Shown here: one piece after another, positions 43,568-51,786 of the stretch
Layout of the letters: every line of letters begins with the position of its first letter
Numbering within the stretch: the first letter of the stretch is position 1
Assembly: GCA_039027855.1 (NCBI GenBank)
Contig: JBCCJI010000005.1
Span: forward strand, 1 to 64,000
Origin: Thermohalobaculum sp039027855
GTDB taxonomy: Bacteria > Pseudomonadota > Alphaproteobacteria > Rhodobacterales > Rhodobacteraceae
DNA length: 64,000 nucleotides
Reading direction: 5' to 3'
Made by a program: the position numbers and the translations under genes
Notes under the pieces: model-generated
The model's database searches: none
Seen by the model: only the letters and a program-made list of their open reading frames with translations
What the model was told of the DNA's origin: nothing

Positions 43568-43972
43568 ATGATCGGCAGATTGAACCATGTGGCCATCGCT
43601 GTGCCTGATCTTGCGGCAGCCACGGCGCTATACCGCGACACACTCGGCGCGACGGTGTCGCCGGCTCAGGCCGAACCTGCCCATGGCGTGACGGTGGTCT
43701 TCATCGAACTGCCGAACACCAAGATCGAGCTGCTCGAACCCCTCGGCGAGGGATCGCCCATCACGGCGTTTCTCGAGCGTAGCCCGGCCGGCGGTATCCA
43801 TCACGTCTGCTACGAGGTCGACGATATCCTCGCCGCGCGCGACCGGCTAAAAGCCGGCGGCGCGCGGGTTTTGGGCGACGGCGAGCCTAAAATCGGTGCC
43901 CACGGCAAACCGGTCCTCTTCCTGCACCCCAAGGACTTCAACGGCGCCTTGGTCGAGCTCGAGCAGGTCTGA
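43568..43972 (+). CDS. Methylmalonyl-CoA epimerase
   Basis: The enzyme interconverts the (R) and (S) forms of methylmalonyl-CoA in propionyl-CoA breakdown. The 134-aa vicinal-oxygen-chelate protein shows MIGRLNHVAIAVPDLAAATA with the first metal histidine, IELPNTKIELLEPLGEGSPI, and GGIHHVCYEVDDILAARDRL. KPVLFLHPKDFNGALVELEQ carries the C-terminal metal glutamate. The ATG at 43568 has a GGGAG site. It is followed eight bases later by DUF1467, a conserved alphaproteobacterial pair. Confidence 0.95.
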   Translation: MIGRLNHVAIAVPDLAAATALYRDTLGATVSPAQAEPAHGVTVVFIELPNTKIELLEPLGEGSPITAFLERSPAGGIHHVCYEVDDILAARDRLKAGGARVLGDGEPKIGAHGKPVLFLHPKDFNGALVELEQV

Positions 43973-43980
43973 GGCGCGCC

Positions 43981-44256
43981 ATGTCACTCACCTCCGCCCT
44001 CGTCTTCTTCGCCGTGATTTGGGCCCTGATCTTCTACATGATCATGCCGCTCGGTCAGACCAGTCAGCAAGAGGCGGGCGAGGTTGAACCCGGCACACCT
44101 GCCTCCGCGCCGATCGACGCACGGGTGGGGCGCAAGGCCATCGTGACCACGGCCATTGCGGCGGTCGTGTTCGCCATCCTTTATGTGGTGATCGAGTTCA
44201 GGGTGATCACGCTGGACGATCTGCAATACATCTCGCCCCCTTCAGCGCAGGAATAG
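43981..44256 (+). CDS. DUF1467 membrane protein
   Basis: A 91-aa protein of the DUF1467 family with two membrane segments: SALVFFAVIWALIFYMIMPL near residues 5-24, and IVTTAIAAVVFAILYVVIEF near 54-73. A short acidic loop and the conserved IMPLGQTSQ follow the first segment. Function is unknown. It sits directly downstream of methylmalonyl-CoA epimerase (8-bp gap), the usual neighbour, and both are probably co-transcribed. Confidence 0.88.
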   Translation: MSLTSALVFFAVIWALIFYMIMPLGQTSQQEAGEVEPGTPASAPIDARVGRKAIVTTAIAAVVFAILYVVIEFRVITLDDLQYISPPSAQE

Positions 44257-44348
44257 CGGCGCCGCCACCGAGACGAAACACCACTTGTAAACACCCGCAC
44301 TGCGTCGCAGCCTGACGCTAGGACACATTGTGCGTGGATGATTAAGCG

Positions 44349-45353
44349 ATGGTGCTTCGAAACGTCGTGAAGGATGTCGGACCCGGCAAGCCCAACAAGC
44401 CTGACGATGTCTATGTCGTGCAGAACTTGCTTAACGGACATGCAAAGGTCTTCGCGCCCCTGCCGCCGCCGCGGCTGAACAGTCGCTTTGACCGCACCAC
44501 CGCGCGCGCCATCCGACGTTTCCAAGAGGTCAAATTCCCAGGCCGCTACGCCGATGGCGTTGTCTCGCGAACCGGCCGGACGATCAGGGCGCTCAATCGG
44601 CTGGAAGACTGCTACATGCCGACGCTGCCGGGGCGTTACATCTACCCCGCTGCGGCTCAGATGCCCATGATGCGGGCGATCGAGCGGTTTCTCGGGGTCA
44701 CCGAGACGGGCAGCAACCGAATGGGCGCAGATCCCCGCTTGCAGGAGATCTTCACGCGCGACAATCACAGGCATTGGTACAAAGACAAGAAGGGCAAGTA
44801 TCAGTCCACGACGGACGGTTACCCTTGGTGCTGCTCACTCGTCACCTGCTGCACGCAGGACGTCATCCTCAGCTATCCGAAGATGTACGGTCATCTCAGT
44901 TGGCCGAGCACGGCGGCGGTGATGACCTATCTGAACGTCTGGGCGACACGTAACGAGTGCCTGATCTTCCCGCCGAACCACGCGATCTACAAGCCCGCCC
45001 CCGGCGATATTTTCACCATGCGCACCGTGAGCCATATCGGCGTGGTCACCAGAGCCTCGCCACTCGAGGATTACGTAGAGACCATCGAAGGCAACACGAA
45101 CATCAAGGGCAGCAGAGACGGCGGCAAGTGTATGAGGCATCGGCGCAAGCTCTCTGTGCTAAAGGCCTTTGTCCGCTTCCCGGTCTCTCCCACAGCCACC
45201 GAGTATCTGGACTGGGGACCGGGCGATCCCCAACGCTTAAAGGGCATCTTCAAGGACGCTCAGATGGCCTCGCTCGAGAAGAAGCTCGCGGCTGAGCTCT
45301 CGGCACCGATGGATGCCATGATCAAAGGCACCGTCTCGAGGGTTCTGCGCTGA
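44349..45353 (+). CDS. Peptidoglycan-binding/CHAP-like hydrolase without signal peptide
   Basis: A 334-aa protein with two recognisable parts. Residues about 10-85 resemble a peptidoglycan-binding domain (VYVVQNLLNGHAKVF, RFDRTTARAIRRFQEVKF, DGVVSRTGRTIRALN). Residues about 150-265 resemble a CHAP/NlpC-type amidase: GYPWCCSLVTCC (Cys161 or Cys162), FTMRTVSHIGVVTRA with His229, and ETIEGNTNIKG with Glu247. There is no signal peptide or membrane segment. The nearest ribosome-binding sequence is poor, and codons are less GC-rich than in neighbours. It could be an endolysin, an effector or a stand-alone GTA-era lysin; none is proven. Confidence 0.7.
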   Translation: MVLRNVVKDVGPGKPNKPDDVYVVQNLLNGHAKVFAPLPPPRLNSRFDRTTARAIRRFQEVKFPGRYADGVVSRTGRTIRALNRLEDCYMPTLPGRYIYPAAAQMPMMRAIERFLGVTETGSNRMGADPRLQEIFTRDNHRHWYKDKKGKYQSTTDGYPWCCSLVTCCTQDVILSYPKMYGHLSWPSTAAVMTYLNVWATRNECLIFPPNHAIYKPAPGDIFTMRTVSHIGVVTRASPLEDYVETIEGNTNIKGSRDGGKCMRHRRKLSVLKAFVRFPVSPTATEYLDWGPGDPQRLKGIFKDAQMASLEKKLAAELSAPMDAMIKGTVSRVLR

Positions 45354-45392
45354 AGGCCACGGCGATCAGATGACAGGGGCCGGGCCAACGCA

Positions 45393-46115
45393 CTAAGGCG
45401 TGGCCGCACGCAGCCGCTGAACCGTGTGCGTAAACGCCGCCGTGCCGAGCACCGGGATCAGCAGGTTCATGATCGGGATCGTCAGCGGTACCGCCATCAG
45501 GATGCCGCCGAACCAGACCGTGAAACGATTGCGCCGGCGCAGTACCCGTGCCTCGGTCGCCGACATGTAATGCGCGGCCACCGTCTCGAAGGTCTCCCGC
45601 CCCAAGATATAGCCGTTGAGCGCGTAGAACAGGAATGGCGCCAGCGGGCCCGTCAGCAGCAACAGGATCAGCGCCAGCAGGTTCACGAGTACGATGATCA
45701 CCATCGTGCGCGCTGCCTCGCCGACTTGCTCCAGCACGCGCCGCCGGGCCGCGCCGCGCCGGTCTGGATAGTGGCGAAGATCCACGGCAACCACGATCCG
45801 GTCGACGAATAGCGTCACGAAGGCCGCCGAGACCGGGATCATCAGAAAGGCCGACCCGAGCAGCACGCCGAGCACGGCAAGCCCCTGGAACAGGCCCACG
45901 GGTGTCGGCACCTCGCCGAGCAAGGGCAGATCGACGGATGCGGGGATCAGACCTGCAAGCAGACCAAGTATGGCAGCCAGGATGGCGAGCAGGCCGATGG
46001 TCAGACCGATGGCGGTGATCAGCACGCCGAGGAACCGGCGGTCGAGTATCTGCGCAACAGCCCGCCGGGCGTCCCCTGCGAGGCCCTTGCTGAGCGTCGA
46101 GACCGGTGGCGTCAC
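45393..46115 (-). CDS. EI24/CysZ-like membrane protein
   Basis: A 240-aa inner-membrane protein of the EI24/CysZ family, some members of which move sulfate. Membrane segments are evident at VLITAIGLTIGLLAILAAIL, LAVLGVLLGSAFLMIPVSAA and MVIIVLVNLLALILLLLTGP. The family signature APFLFYALNGYILGRETFET follows, then a final pair around WFGGILMAVPLTIPIMNLLI. The start is a GTG at 46115, four bases after the nitroreductase stop, so the pair is co-transcribed. Substrate is not determinable from sequence. Confidence 0.85.
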   Translation of the reverse strand: MTPPVSTLSKGLAGDARRAVAQILDRRFLGVLITAIGLTIGLLAILAAILGLLAGLIPASVDLPLLGEVPTPVGLFQGLAVLGVLLGSAFLMIPVSAAFVTLFVDRIVVAVDLRHYPDRRGAARRRVLEQVGEAARTMVIIVLVNLLALILLLLTGPLAPFLFYALNGYILGRETFETVAAHYMSATEARVLRRRNRFTVWFGGILMAVPLTIPIMNLLIPVLGTAAFTHTVQRLRAATP

Positions 46116-46119
46116 AGGT

Positions 46120-46737
46120 TCAGCGCCACTCGGTCAGCGCCTCGACATCCGGGCGCGGCCGGTCCGGCGGGGTCGAGGTCTCGCGCCCCATATGAACAAA
46201 ACCGGCCACGAATTCATGGCTCTTCAGACCCAGCTGCGGGCCCAGAAAGCCCGGATCGCGCGAGAACGGACCCGTCAGCCAGTTCGCCCCCCAGCCCGCC
46301 GCCAGCGCGGCATTCAGCAGCGCCATGCAGACCGCTCCGGCCGAAAGATGCTGCTCCCATTCCGGAATTTTCGCCGGTTTGGCGCTGGAGACGACGGCGA
46401 CGATCACCCCGCCAAAAGTGAAGTTCGCCGCTGCCTTCGCGGCCTGCGGCCCGGCCATGCCCTCGACGAGCCCATGGCGTTCCGCAGTTTCGGCCAGCGT
46501 CGCCATCGTATCGCGGGCGATGACGATGAAACGCCAGGGCTCCAGCTTGCCATGATCGGGGGTGCGCGCGGCAATCTTCAGCATGGCCCGGATCTCGTCG
46601 GCGCTTGGGGCTTCGGTGGTCAGTGTCTTTGCCGGGCGCGAGCGGCGGGACGACAGGAAGCGCAGCACATCCTGGCGCGCTGCCAGCGGCTCGGGCGTCG
46701 TCGGCAGCGCATCGCCCCCCGGAAACTGCACGGTCAT
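46120..46737 (-). CDS. Nitroreductase-family protein
   Basis: A 205-aa FMN-dependent oxidoreductase-family protein. The N-terminal RQDVLRFLSSRRSRPAKTLT and then MLKIAARTPDHGKLEPWRFI and VIARDTMATL form the usual flavin-binding start, and GAVCMALLNAALAAGWGANW and LTGPFSRDPGFLGPQLGLKS match the family centre. The ATG at 46737 has GGGGAGAG upstream; a longer reading frame is unsupported. The natural substrate is unknown. It is the first gene of a two-gene unit with the EI24-like protein. Confidence 0.9.
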   Translation of the reverse strand: MTVQFPGGDALPTTPEPLAARQDVLRFLSSRRSRPAKTLTTEAPSADEIRAMLKIAARTPDHGKLEPWRFIVIARDTMATLAETAERHGLVEGMAGPQAAKAAANFTFGGVIVAVVSSAKPAKIPEWEQHLSAGAVCMALLNAALAAGWGANWLTGPFSRDPGFLGPQLGLKSHEFVAGFVHMGRETSTPPDRPRPDVEALTEWR

Positions 46738-46813
46738 CGCACTCTCCCCTGTTGCATCCGCCTTCACCTCGTGCATCGCCCGGCCTTTGTCGAGCCCCCC
46801 CACCTGCCTAGCC

Positions 46814-47836
46814 TTAGCTGTTCGAGGCGTCGGCGTCCCTGCCGCCCGGCAGCAGGCGTCGGCCGGTCGCGCGCACCTTCACGAAAGATTTGAGCAGATC
46901 GAACCAGAATTGCGCACCAAGCGTCGTGGCAAAGCCGAGCAGCAGCCAGGATAGGACTGACGTCGACAGCGCTGTGAGTGTCAGGTCCTCCTCCTCCCAA
47001 CCGAAGGACGTCGCGTGCCCTTCCGGCTGCAGGACAGCATCGAGCGCGGTGCGCAACGCCGCCAGGTCCTCACCCAGCGACGCGATGGCCTCGGCATCCG
47101 GCGTCTCGCCGACCGTCAGGTCGAGGTTCAATTGCTCGCGGAGGGTGGCGATGTCCGTGGCTTCACTGGCCTCAATGGCCGCGGCGACCTGCGCATTCCG
47201 CAGGGCCTCGTCCTCCAACAGAAGCTGTGCATAACTCATGACGTTCAGGTTGAGCGCGGCGGACAGGACAAACCCGGACCAGAACAGCGCCAGCCGGGTA
47301 TGGCGCCTGAACACGCCGCTGATGCGGGTGATCGAGGCATCGTACCATTCGGCGAAGGCGGTCTCGATGCTCTCGATGCCCTCCTCGGCGCCGGTGACGA
47401 CGCGGAGCAGGCGCTGCGCCACATGCTGGCGGATTTTGTCCTCATGCGAGCCGCCGTTCCCCTCGGCGAGGTCTGCGAGGGTGGTTTTAATCTCGCCCGG
47501 CGGTTTGCCCGACAGCCCAAGCCAGGAAATCAGCTCCTTCGCCACCAGATCCGGTGCGAGGTAGCTCGGCGCGCGTCCCGGGGCTGTGGCCTTCACACGG
47601 CCGGTGAGCCGTTGAAGGAGGTTGCCGGCGAGCCCCTTCTGATCCTCGATCAACGGTTGCTTCCAGAAGTCGTCGAAGCCCTCGCCGATCAGTTTTTTCA
47701 TCCCCAAAACAAGGGTTTCACCGCGCCAATTCAGAAACGACGAAAACGCCTCGACGATCGCCGAGGTGACGATGGACAGCACGAGGATCAGAAACAGGAT
47801 CGCGATTGCAACATCGACCAGAACAAGACCCGTCAT
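46814..47836 (-). CDS. Conserved membrane protein of unknown function
   Basis: A 340-aa protein with an N-terminal membrane helix (VDVAIAILFLILVLSIVTSA, residues 8-27) leading into SSFLNWRGETLVLGMKKLIG. A long soluble stretch (about 45-180) follows, then a helix pair near 190-215 (LALFWSGFVLSAALNLNVMS), a charged helical region, and a last segment (LSWLLLGFATTLGAQFWFDL, about 296-315). I recall similar proteins in many bacteria but no function. It stands alone, downstream of and on the same strand as aspS. A signal of bitopic topology is inferred. Confidence 0.7.
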   Translation of the reverse strand: MTGLVLVDVAIAILFLILVLSIVTSAIVEAFSSFLNWRGETLVLGMKKLIGEGFDDFWKQPLIEDQKGLAGNLLQRLTGRVKATAPGRAPSYLAPDLVAKELISWLGLSGKPPGEIKTTLADLAEGNGGSHEDKIRQHVAQRLLRVVTGAEEGIESIETAFAEWYDASITRISGVFRRHTRLALFWSGFVLSAALNLNVMSYAQLLLEDEALRNAQVAAAIEASEATDIATLREQLNLDLTVGETPDAEAIASLGEDLAALRTALDAVLQPEGHATSFGWEEEDLTLTALSTSVLSWLLLGFATTLGAQFWFDLLKSFVKVRATGRRLLPGGRDADASNS

Positions 47837-47911
47837 CTCAACACCCTCCGATTGAAATCAGGGTGCAGTGTCGCGCGGTGCGAGCGTTGATGCCAGTCCG
47901 CCGCGCTCCCG

Positions 47912-47943
47912 GCGCGGTCGGTTCTCGGCGGAGCCGACCGCGC
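47912..47943. terminator. Hairpin downstream of aspS
   Basis: A perfect 10-bp inverted repeat (47912-47921 with 47934-47943, 12-nt loop) begins 19 bp after the aspS stop on the minus strand. There is no T-run on either side, so it may be a 3'-end stabilising structure rather than a full intrinsic terminator. Confidence 0.5.
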
Positions 47944-47962
47944 GCCGGCCTGGAGGGGTCGG

Positions 47963-49741
47963 TCAGTCCTTTGGCGCAAGCCGGATGCCGAGGTCTTTCA
48001 GCTGCTGGGTATCGACCTCGGAGGGGGCGCCCATCATCGGGTCCTCGGCCCGCTGGTTCATCGGGAACATGATGACCTCGCGGATGTTCTCGGCATCTGC
48101 CAGAAGCATGACGATCCGGTCGATACCGGGCGCGATGCCACCATGCGGCGGCGCGCCGTAGCGGAAGGCGTTCAGCATGCCGCCAAAGCGCTCCTCCACC
48201 ACGTTCTGGCCGTGGCCCACGATCTCGAAGGCCTTGAACATGATCTCGGGCTTGTGGTTCCGGATCGCGCCTGAGGAGAGCTCCACCCCGTTGCAGACGA
48301 TGTCGTACTGGTAGCCGAGCACGTCGAGCGGATCCTGGCTCTCCAGCGCCTCGAGCCCCCCTTGCGGCATCGAGAAGGGGTTGTGGCTGAAGTCGAGGGT
48401 CTTGGTCTCTTCATCGAACTCGTACATCGGAAAGTCGACGATCCAGCAGAAATCGAACCGGTCCTTTGCCGTCAGGCCCAGCTCCTCGCCGATGACGTTC
48501 CGCGCCCGGCCCGCCACATCGACAAAGGCCGAGGGCTTGCCGGCCAGGAAGAACGCCGCATCGCCGGCCTTCAGGCCAAGCTCCTGACGGATCGCCTCGG
48601 TCCGCTCGGGCCCGATGTTCTTGGCGAGAGGGCCTGCGCCCAGGGTCTCACCACCATCTTCGCGCCAGAAGATGTAGCCCATGCCGGGCAGGCCCTCGCG
48701 CTGCGCCCAGCTGTTCATGCGGTCGCAGAAGGCGCGGCTGCCACCCGTCGGCGCGGGGATAGCGCGGATCTCGTTGACCGGGTCTTCCAGCATCTTCGCA
48801 AAGATCTTGAAGCCGCTGCCGGCGAAATGCTCGCTGACGATTTGCATCTCGATGGGGTTGCGGAGGTCCGGTTTGTCTGACCCGTATTTCAGCATGGCAT
48901 CTCGGTAGGCGATACGCGGGAATTCCGGCGTCACCGGCCGGCCGCCGCCGAACTCCTCGAATAATCCGCGCATGACGGGTTCGATGGCCTGAAAGACGTC
49001 CTCCTGCTCGACGAAACTCATCTCGATGTCGAGCTGGTAGAACTCGCCCGGGCTCCGGTCAGCGCGCGGGTCCTCATCGCGGAAACAGGGCGCGACCTGG
49101 AAGTAACGGTCGAAGCCCGCGACCATGCAAAGCTGTTTGAACTGCTGCGGTGCCTGGGGCAGGGCATAAAACTTGCCCTTGTGGAGCCGCGAGGGCACCA
49201 GGAAATCGCGCGCCCCCTCGGGGCTGGAGGCGGTCAGGATCGGTGTCTGAAACTCGAAGAACCCCTGATCGGTCATGCGCCGGCGGATCGAGGCGATCAC
49301 GGCGGAGCGCAGCATGATGTTGGCGTGCAGCTTCTCGCGGCGGAGGTCGATGAAGCGGTACTTAAGGCGCGTGTCCTCCGGGTACTCCACCTCGCCGAAC
49401 ACCGGCAGGGGCAGTTCCTCGGCAGCCGACAGAACCTCGATCCCGCGGGCATAGACCTCGATATCGCCCGTCTCCAGCTTCGGGTTCCGCAGGTCGTCGT
49501 CCCGCGCCTTCACGCTGCCGTCGACGCGGATCACCCATTCGGCGCGCACGCTCTCGGCCGTCGCGAAGGCGGCGCTGTCGGGGTCGCAGATCACCTGGGT
49601 GATGCCGTAGTGATCGCGCAGGTCGATGAACAGCACGCCGCCATGGTCGCGCACCCGATGCACCCAGCCCGAGAGGCGGACATCATGGCCCACATCACTG
49701 GCGCGGAGCGCGTTGCACTTGTGGCTGCGATAGGCGTGCAT
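47963..49741 (-). CDS. aspS: Aspartyl-tRNA synthetase
   Basis: AspS charges tRNA-Asp. The 592-aa bacterial-type enzyme has the N-terminal anticodon-binding OB fold (DVRLSGWVHRVRDHGGVLFI, IDLRDHYGITQVICDP). The class II core follows: motif 1 RSAVIASIRRRMTDQGFFEF, motif 2 FRDEDPRADRSPGEFYQLDI with its arginine, the GAD insertion around residues 300-430, and motif 3 GGIAPGIDRIVMLLADAENI. Length is typical of the bacterial form. Whether it also charges tRNA-Asn is not decided by eye. A 448-bp gap lies upstream. Confidence 0.97.
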   Translation of the reverse strand: MHAYRSHKCNALRASDVGHDVRLSGWVHRVRDHGGVLFIDLRDHYGITQVICDPDSAAFATAESVRAEWVIRVDGSVKARDDDLRNPKLETGDIEVYARGIEVLSAAEELPLPVFGEVEYPEDTRLKYRFIDLRREKLHANIMLRSAVIASIRRRMTDQGFFEFQTPILTASSPEGARDFLVPSRLHKGKFYALPQAPQQFKQLCMVAGFDRYFQVAPCFRDEDPRADRSPGEFYQLDIEMSFVEQEDVFQAIEPVMRGLFEEFGGGRPVTPEFPRIAYRDAMLKYGSDKPDLRNPIEMQIVSEHFAGSGFKIFAKMLEDPVNEIRAIPAPTGGSRAFCDRMNSWAQREGLPGMGYIFWREDGGETLGAGPLAKNIGPERTEAIRQELGLKAGDAAFFLAGKPSAFVDVAGRARNVIGEELGLTAKDRFDFCWIVDFPMYEFDEETKTLDFSHNPFSMPQGGLEALESQDPLDVLGYQYDIVCNGVELSSGAIRNHKPEIMFKAFEIVGHGQNVVEERFGGMLNAFRYGAPPHGGIAPGIDRIVMLLADAENIREVIMFPMNQRAEDPMMGAPSEVDTQQLKDLGIRLAPKD

Positions 49742-50189
49742 GGGTCATCCCCCGGAGGTCGGTGCGGCTGGGCAACGGGGCGGCCCGCCGCGGCTGGGCA
49801 ACGGGGCGGCGCCCCGTCGAGGGCGGCATTGGGCGCGCCGGGCGAGCGATGTCAAGGCGTGAGGGTGCGTAGCAGTGGCGGCCGGCGATCGGGTGGCGGC
49901 GATCCGGTGGCGGCGATGGCGTGACGGCAGTGATGTGGGGATCCCGGCCGCGCCGCGCTTTGGGGGGTACGGCGCGACCGGGCGACGTCGACCCTTGGGG
50001 GGTGGTCGACGACGGTACCAGACAGACACCAGTAAGACGCCCAAGGACCGCGCCCCCAGCATTTGGAAAAGGGCGGTTAAAACATTCGTCGGAGCGCAAA
50101 ACTGTCCTCATTAGGGACAGCATGCGTTGCGCATTGCTTCTTATCACCGTCCAAGCGCCGTTGGCAGTAACTGTGGCAGTCGCCCCGCC
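49742..50189. other. Gene-free gap upstream of aspS with short direct repeat
   Basis: This 448-bp gap carries no convincing gene. It should contain the aspS promoter. Its aspS-proximal end holds a 21-bp perfect direct repeat (see separate entry). The far end holds a short inverted repeat CTGTCC/GGACAG (50102-50107 and 50115-50120) near the end of the CPBP gene. Confidence 0.6.
49764..49810. repeat. 21-bp direct repeat upstream of aspS
   Basis: Two identical 21-bp copies (49764-49784 and 49790-49810) start 26 bp apart, in the leader or promoter region of aspS, 23-69 bp before its start codon. Each copy is GC-rich with a central GGGCAACGGGG. They may simply be a slippage product, or they could form part of a leader RNA. 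Confidence 0.8.
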
Positions 50190-50855
50190 TCACTGCGGCA
50201 CGGCGCCGTGGTAGAAAAAGACACCCAGTCCCGCCGTGAACATCAGCATGCCCCCGATGGCGTGCAGCGCCCAAGCCAGCGGGAATGAGCCGGTCCGTCC
50301 GTAAGCCCAGGCAATCACCGCCCCCGCGGCCGCTGACAGCGTGATGGCGACCCAGTTCTGGTAGAACAGGTGCCCGATGCCGAACACGAAGGCGTTGGCC
50401 GCGATCAGCGTGGCGCTGTTCGGAAACAGCTGCCCATAGCGGTGGAAGAACAACGCCCGGAAGATCACCTCCTGCGGCAGGGCGGAGGCGATGGGATAGG
50501 CGAGCATGATCGTCAGCCACAGACCCGTGCGATGCAGCGGCATCGACAGGAATGCCGAAGGCCTGAGCCACAGCGCCAAGGCACCGGCGGCGAGCGCCGC
50601 GAGCACGGTGAAGACCGCAATCAGCCGCCAATGTCGGAGAAGCCCGCCTTCGACCAGCTGGCGCCAGTGAAAGCCCGGTGTGATGGTCAGCAACACCGCC
50701 GAGACACCCGCGAGCGTCAGCAGAACGGGAAACAGCGGGTAAAGGCCGAAAGTCGCCAGCATCACGAGGGGCACACCGACGAAAAGCGCCAACATCTCGG
50801 CCCAAAGCCTGCCGCGCGACGGCGTCTCAACCGCCAGTTCGGTGCTACTCTGCAT
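50190..50855 (-). CDS. CPBP-family intramembrane metalloprotease-like protein
   Basis: A 221-aa membrane protein of the CPBP (CAAX protease and bacteriocin-processing) family. Hydrophobic segments cover most of the chain. The conserved motif appears as ALPQEVIFRALFFHRYGQLF, where the first glutamate of the usual EExxxR is a glutamine. FVFGIGHLFYQNW supplies the second-motif histidine. The ATG at 50855 is preferred to one 33 bp upstream. Protease activity is therefore plausible but not certain. It stands between aspS and the OmpA gene. Confidence 0.8.
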   Translation of the reverse strand: MQSSTELAVETPSRGRLWAEMLALFVGVPLVMLATFGLYPLFPVLLTLAGVSAVLLTITPGFHWRQLVEGGLLRHWRLIAVFTVLAALAAGALALWLRPSAFLSMPLHRTGLWLTIMLAYPIASALPQEVIFRALFFHRYGQLFPNSATLIAANAFVFGIGHLFYQNWVAITLSAAAGAVIAWAYGRTGSFPLAWALHAIGGMLMFTAGLGVFFYHGAVPQ

Positions 50856-50927
50856 GCGTGATCTCCCGCGCTCCTCGCTCCGAGGCAAGTGGCGAGGCGA
50901 GGGCGCGGGTCAAGGGCTGACCGCCGA

Positions 50928-51629
50928 TCAGCCGGTCGCGGGCAGGATCACGATCTCGACGCGTCGGTTCTGCTGGCGGCCGAAATCGGTGTCGTTGGTG
51001 GTAACCGGGGACTCCTCGCCACGGCCATAGGCGGCGATCCGCGCGCCATTGACGCCGCTTCGCGCCAATGTGCTGGCGACGGTATCGGCGCGACGTTCCG
51101 ACAGGCCCTGGTTGTACGCGGCACTGCCGGTGCTGTCGGTATGGCCGATCACGTCGATATAGCTGCGCGGGTCCTCGCTGAGACTGCGCGCCATATCCTG
51201 GACCACGGGGGCAAAGGACGGATCGAGCCGCGCGCTGTCGACGGCGAAGGTGATCGACTGGGGCAGGGTGACGCGGAGGCTGTTTCCATCGCGCACCACC
51301 TCGGCCCCGGTGCCGGCGAGATCGGCTTCGAGCGCGCGCTGGCGCTGATCGAGATACTGGCCGACGGCGGCGCCCGCCAGCAGGCCGATGCCCGCGCCGA
51401 CCAGCGCATTGCGGCGGTCGTTCCCGCCGGCGAGCGTGCCGAGCAGGGCGCCCGTACCGGCGCCCACCGCGGCCCCGGTGGCGGTGCGCGGATTGTTCTG
51501 AACCGGTGCGCAGGCGACCAATGCGGCGGCTAAGCTGGCGGTGATGCCGGCGCGGGCAATCAACTTGGCTGTCCGGCGCGCACGGGCGGGGCGGCGTTCA
51601 GGAGGGAGGTCGATCGTTCTCGGGGTCAT
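50928..51629 (-). CDS. OmpA-family lipoprotein with glycine-zipper domain
   Basis: A 233-aa envelope protein. The N-terminus is unusually long and basic before a hydrophobic stretch ending in a lipobox, ASLAAALVAC, with Cys40 as the likely lipidated residue. A glycine-zipper segment follows (AAVGAGTGALLGTLAGGNDR, VGAGIGLLAGAAVGQYL). The C-terminal OmpA domain (about 115-230) has IDVIGHTDSTGSAAYNQGLS, ERRADTVASTLARSGV and FGRQQNRRVEIVI, which bind peptidoglycan. It would link the outer membrane to the wall. The start at 51629 is uncertain because the n-region is so long. Confidence 0.88.
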   Translation of the reverse strand: MTPRTIDLPPERRPARARRTAKLIARAGITASLAAALVACAPVQNNPRTATGAAVGAGTGALLGTLAGGNDRRNALVGAGIGLLAGAAVGQYLDQRQRALEADLAGTGAEVVRDGNSLRVTLPQSITFAVDSARLDPSFAPVVQDMARSLSEDPRSYIDVIGHTDSTGSAAYNQGLSERRADTVASTLARSGVNGARIAAYGRGEESPVTTNDTDFGRQQNRRVEIVILPATG

Positions 51630-51786
51630 ATCGCTGCTGCCTCGTTCTCGTTGTGGGGGCGGGCGACCGCGCGGTGCGGACGCCCCACGCGTGATACGCA
51701 CGGCCCCTACGATCCGTTGCGAAACGGGCCGGATTTGAACGCGCCCTCCAGCGAACGTGTTCACCCGCCGAGTTCAGCCCCCGAGT

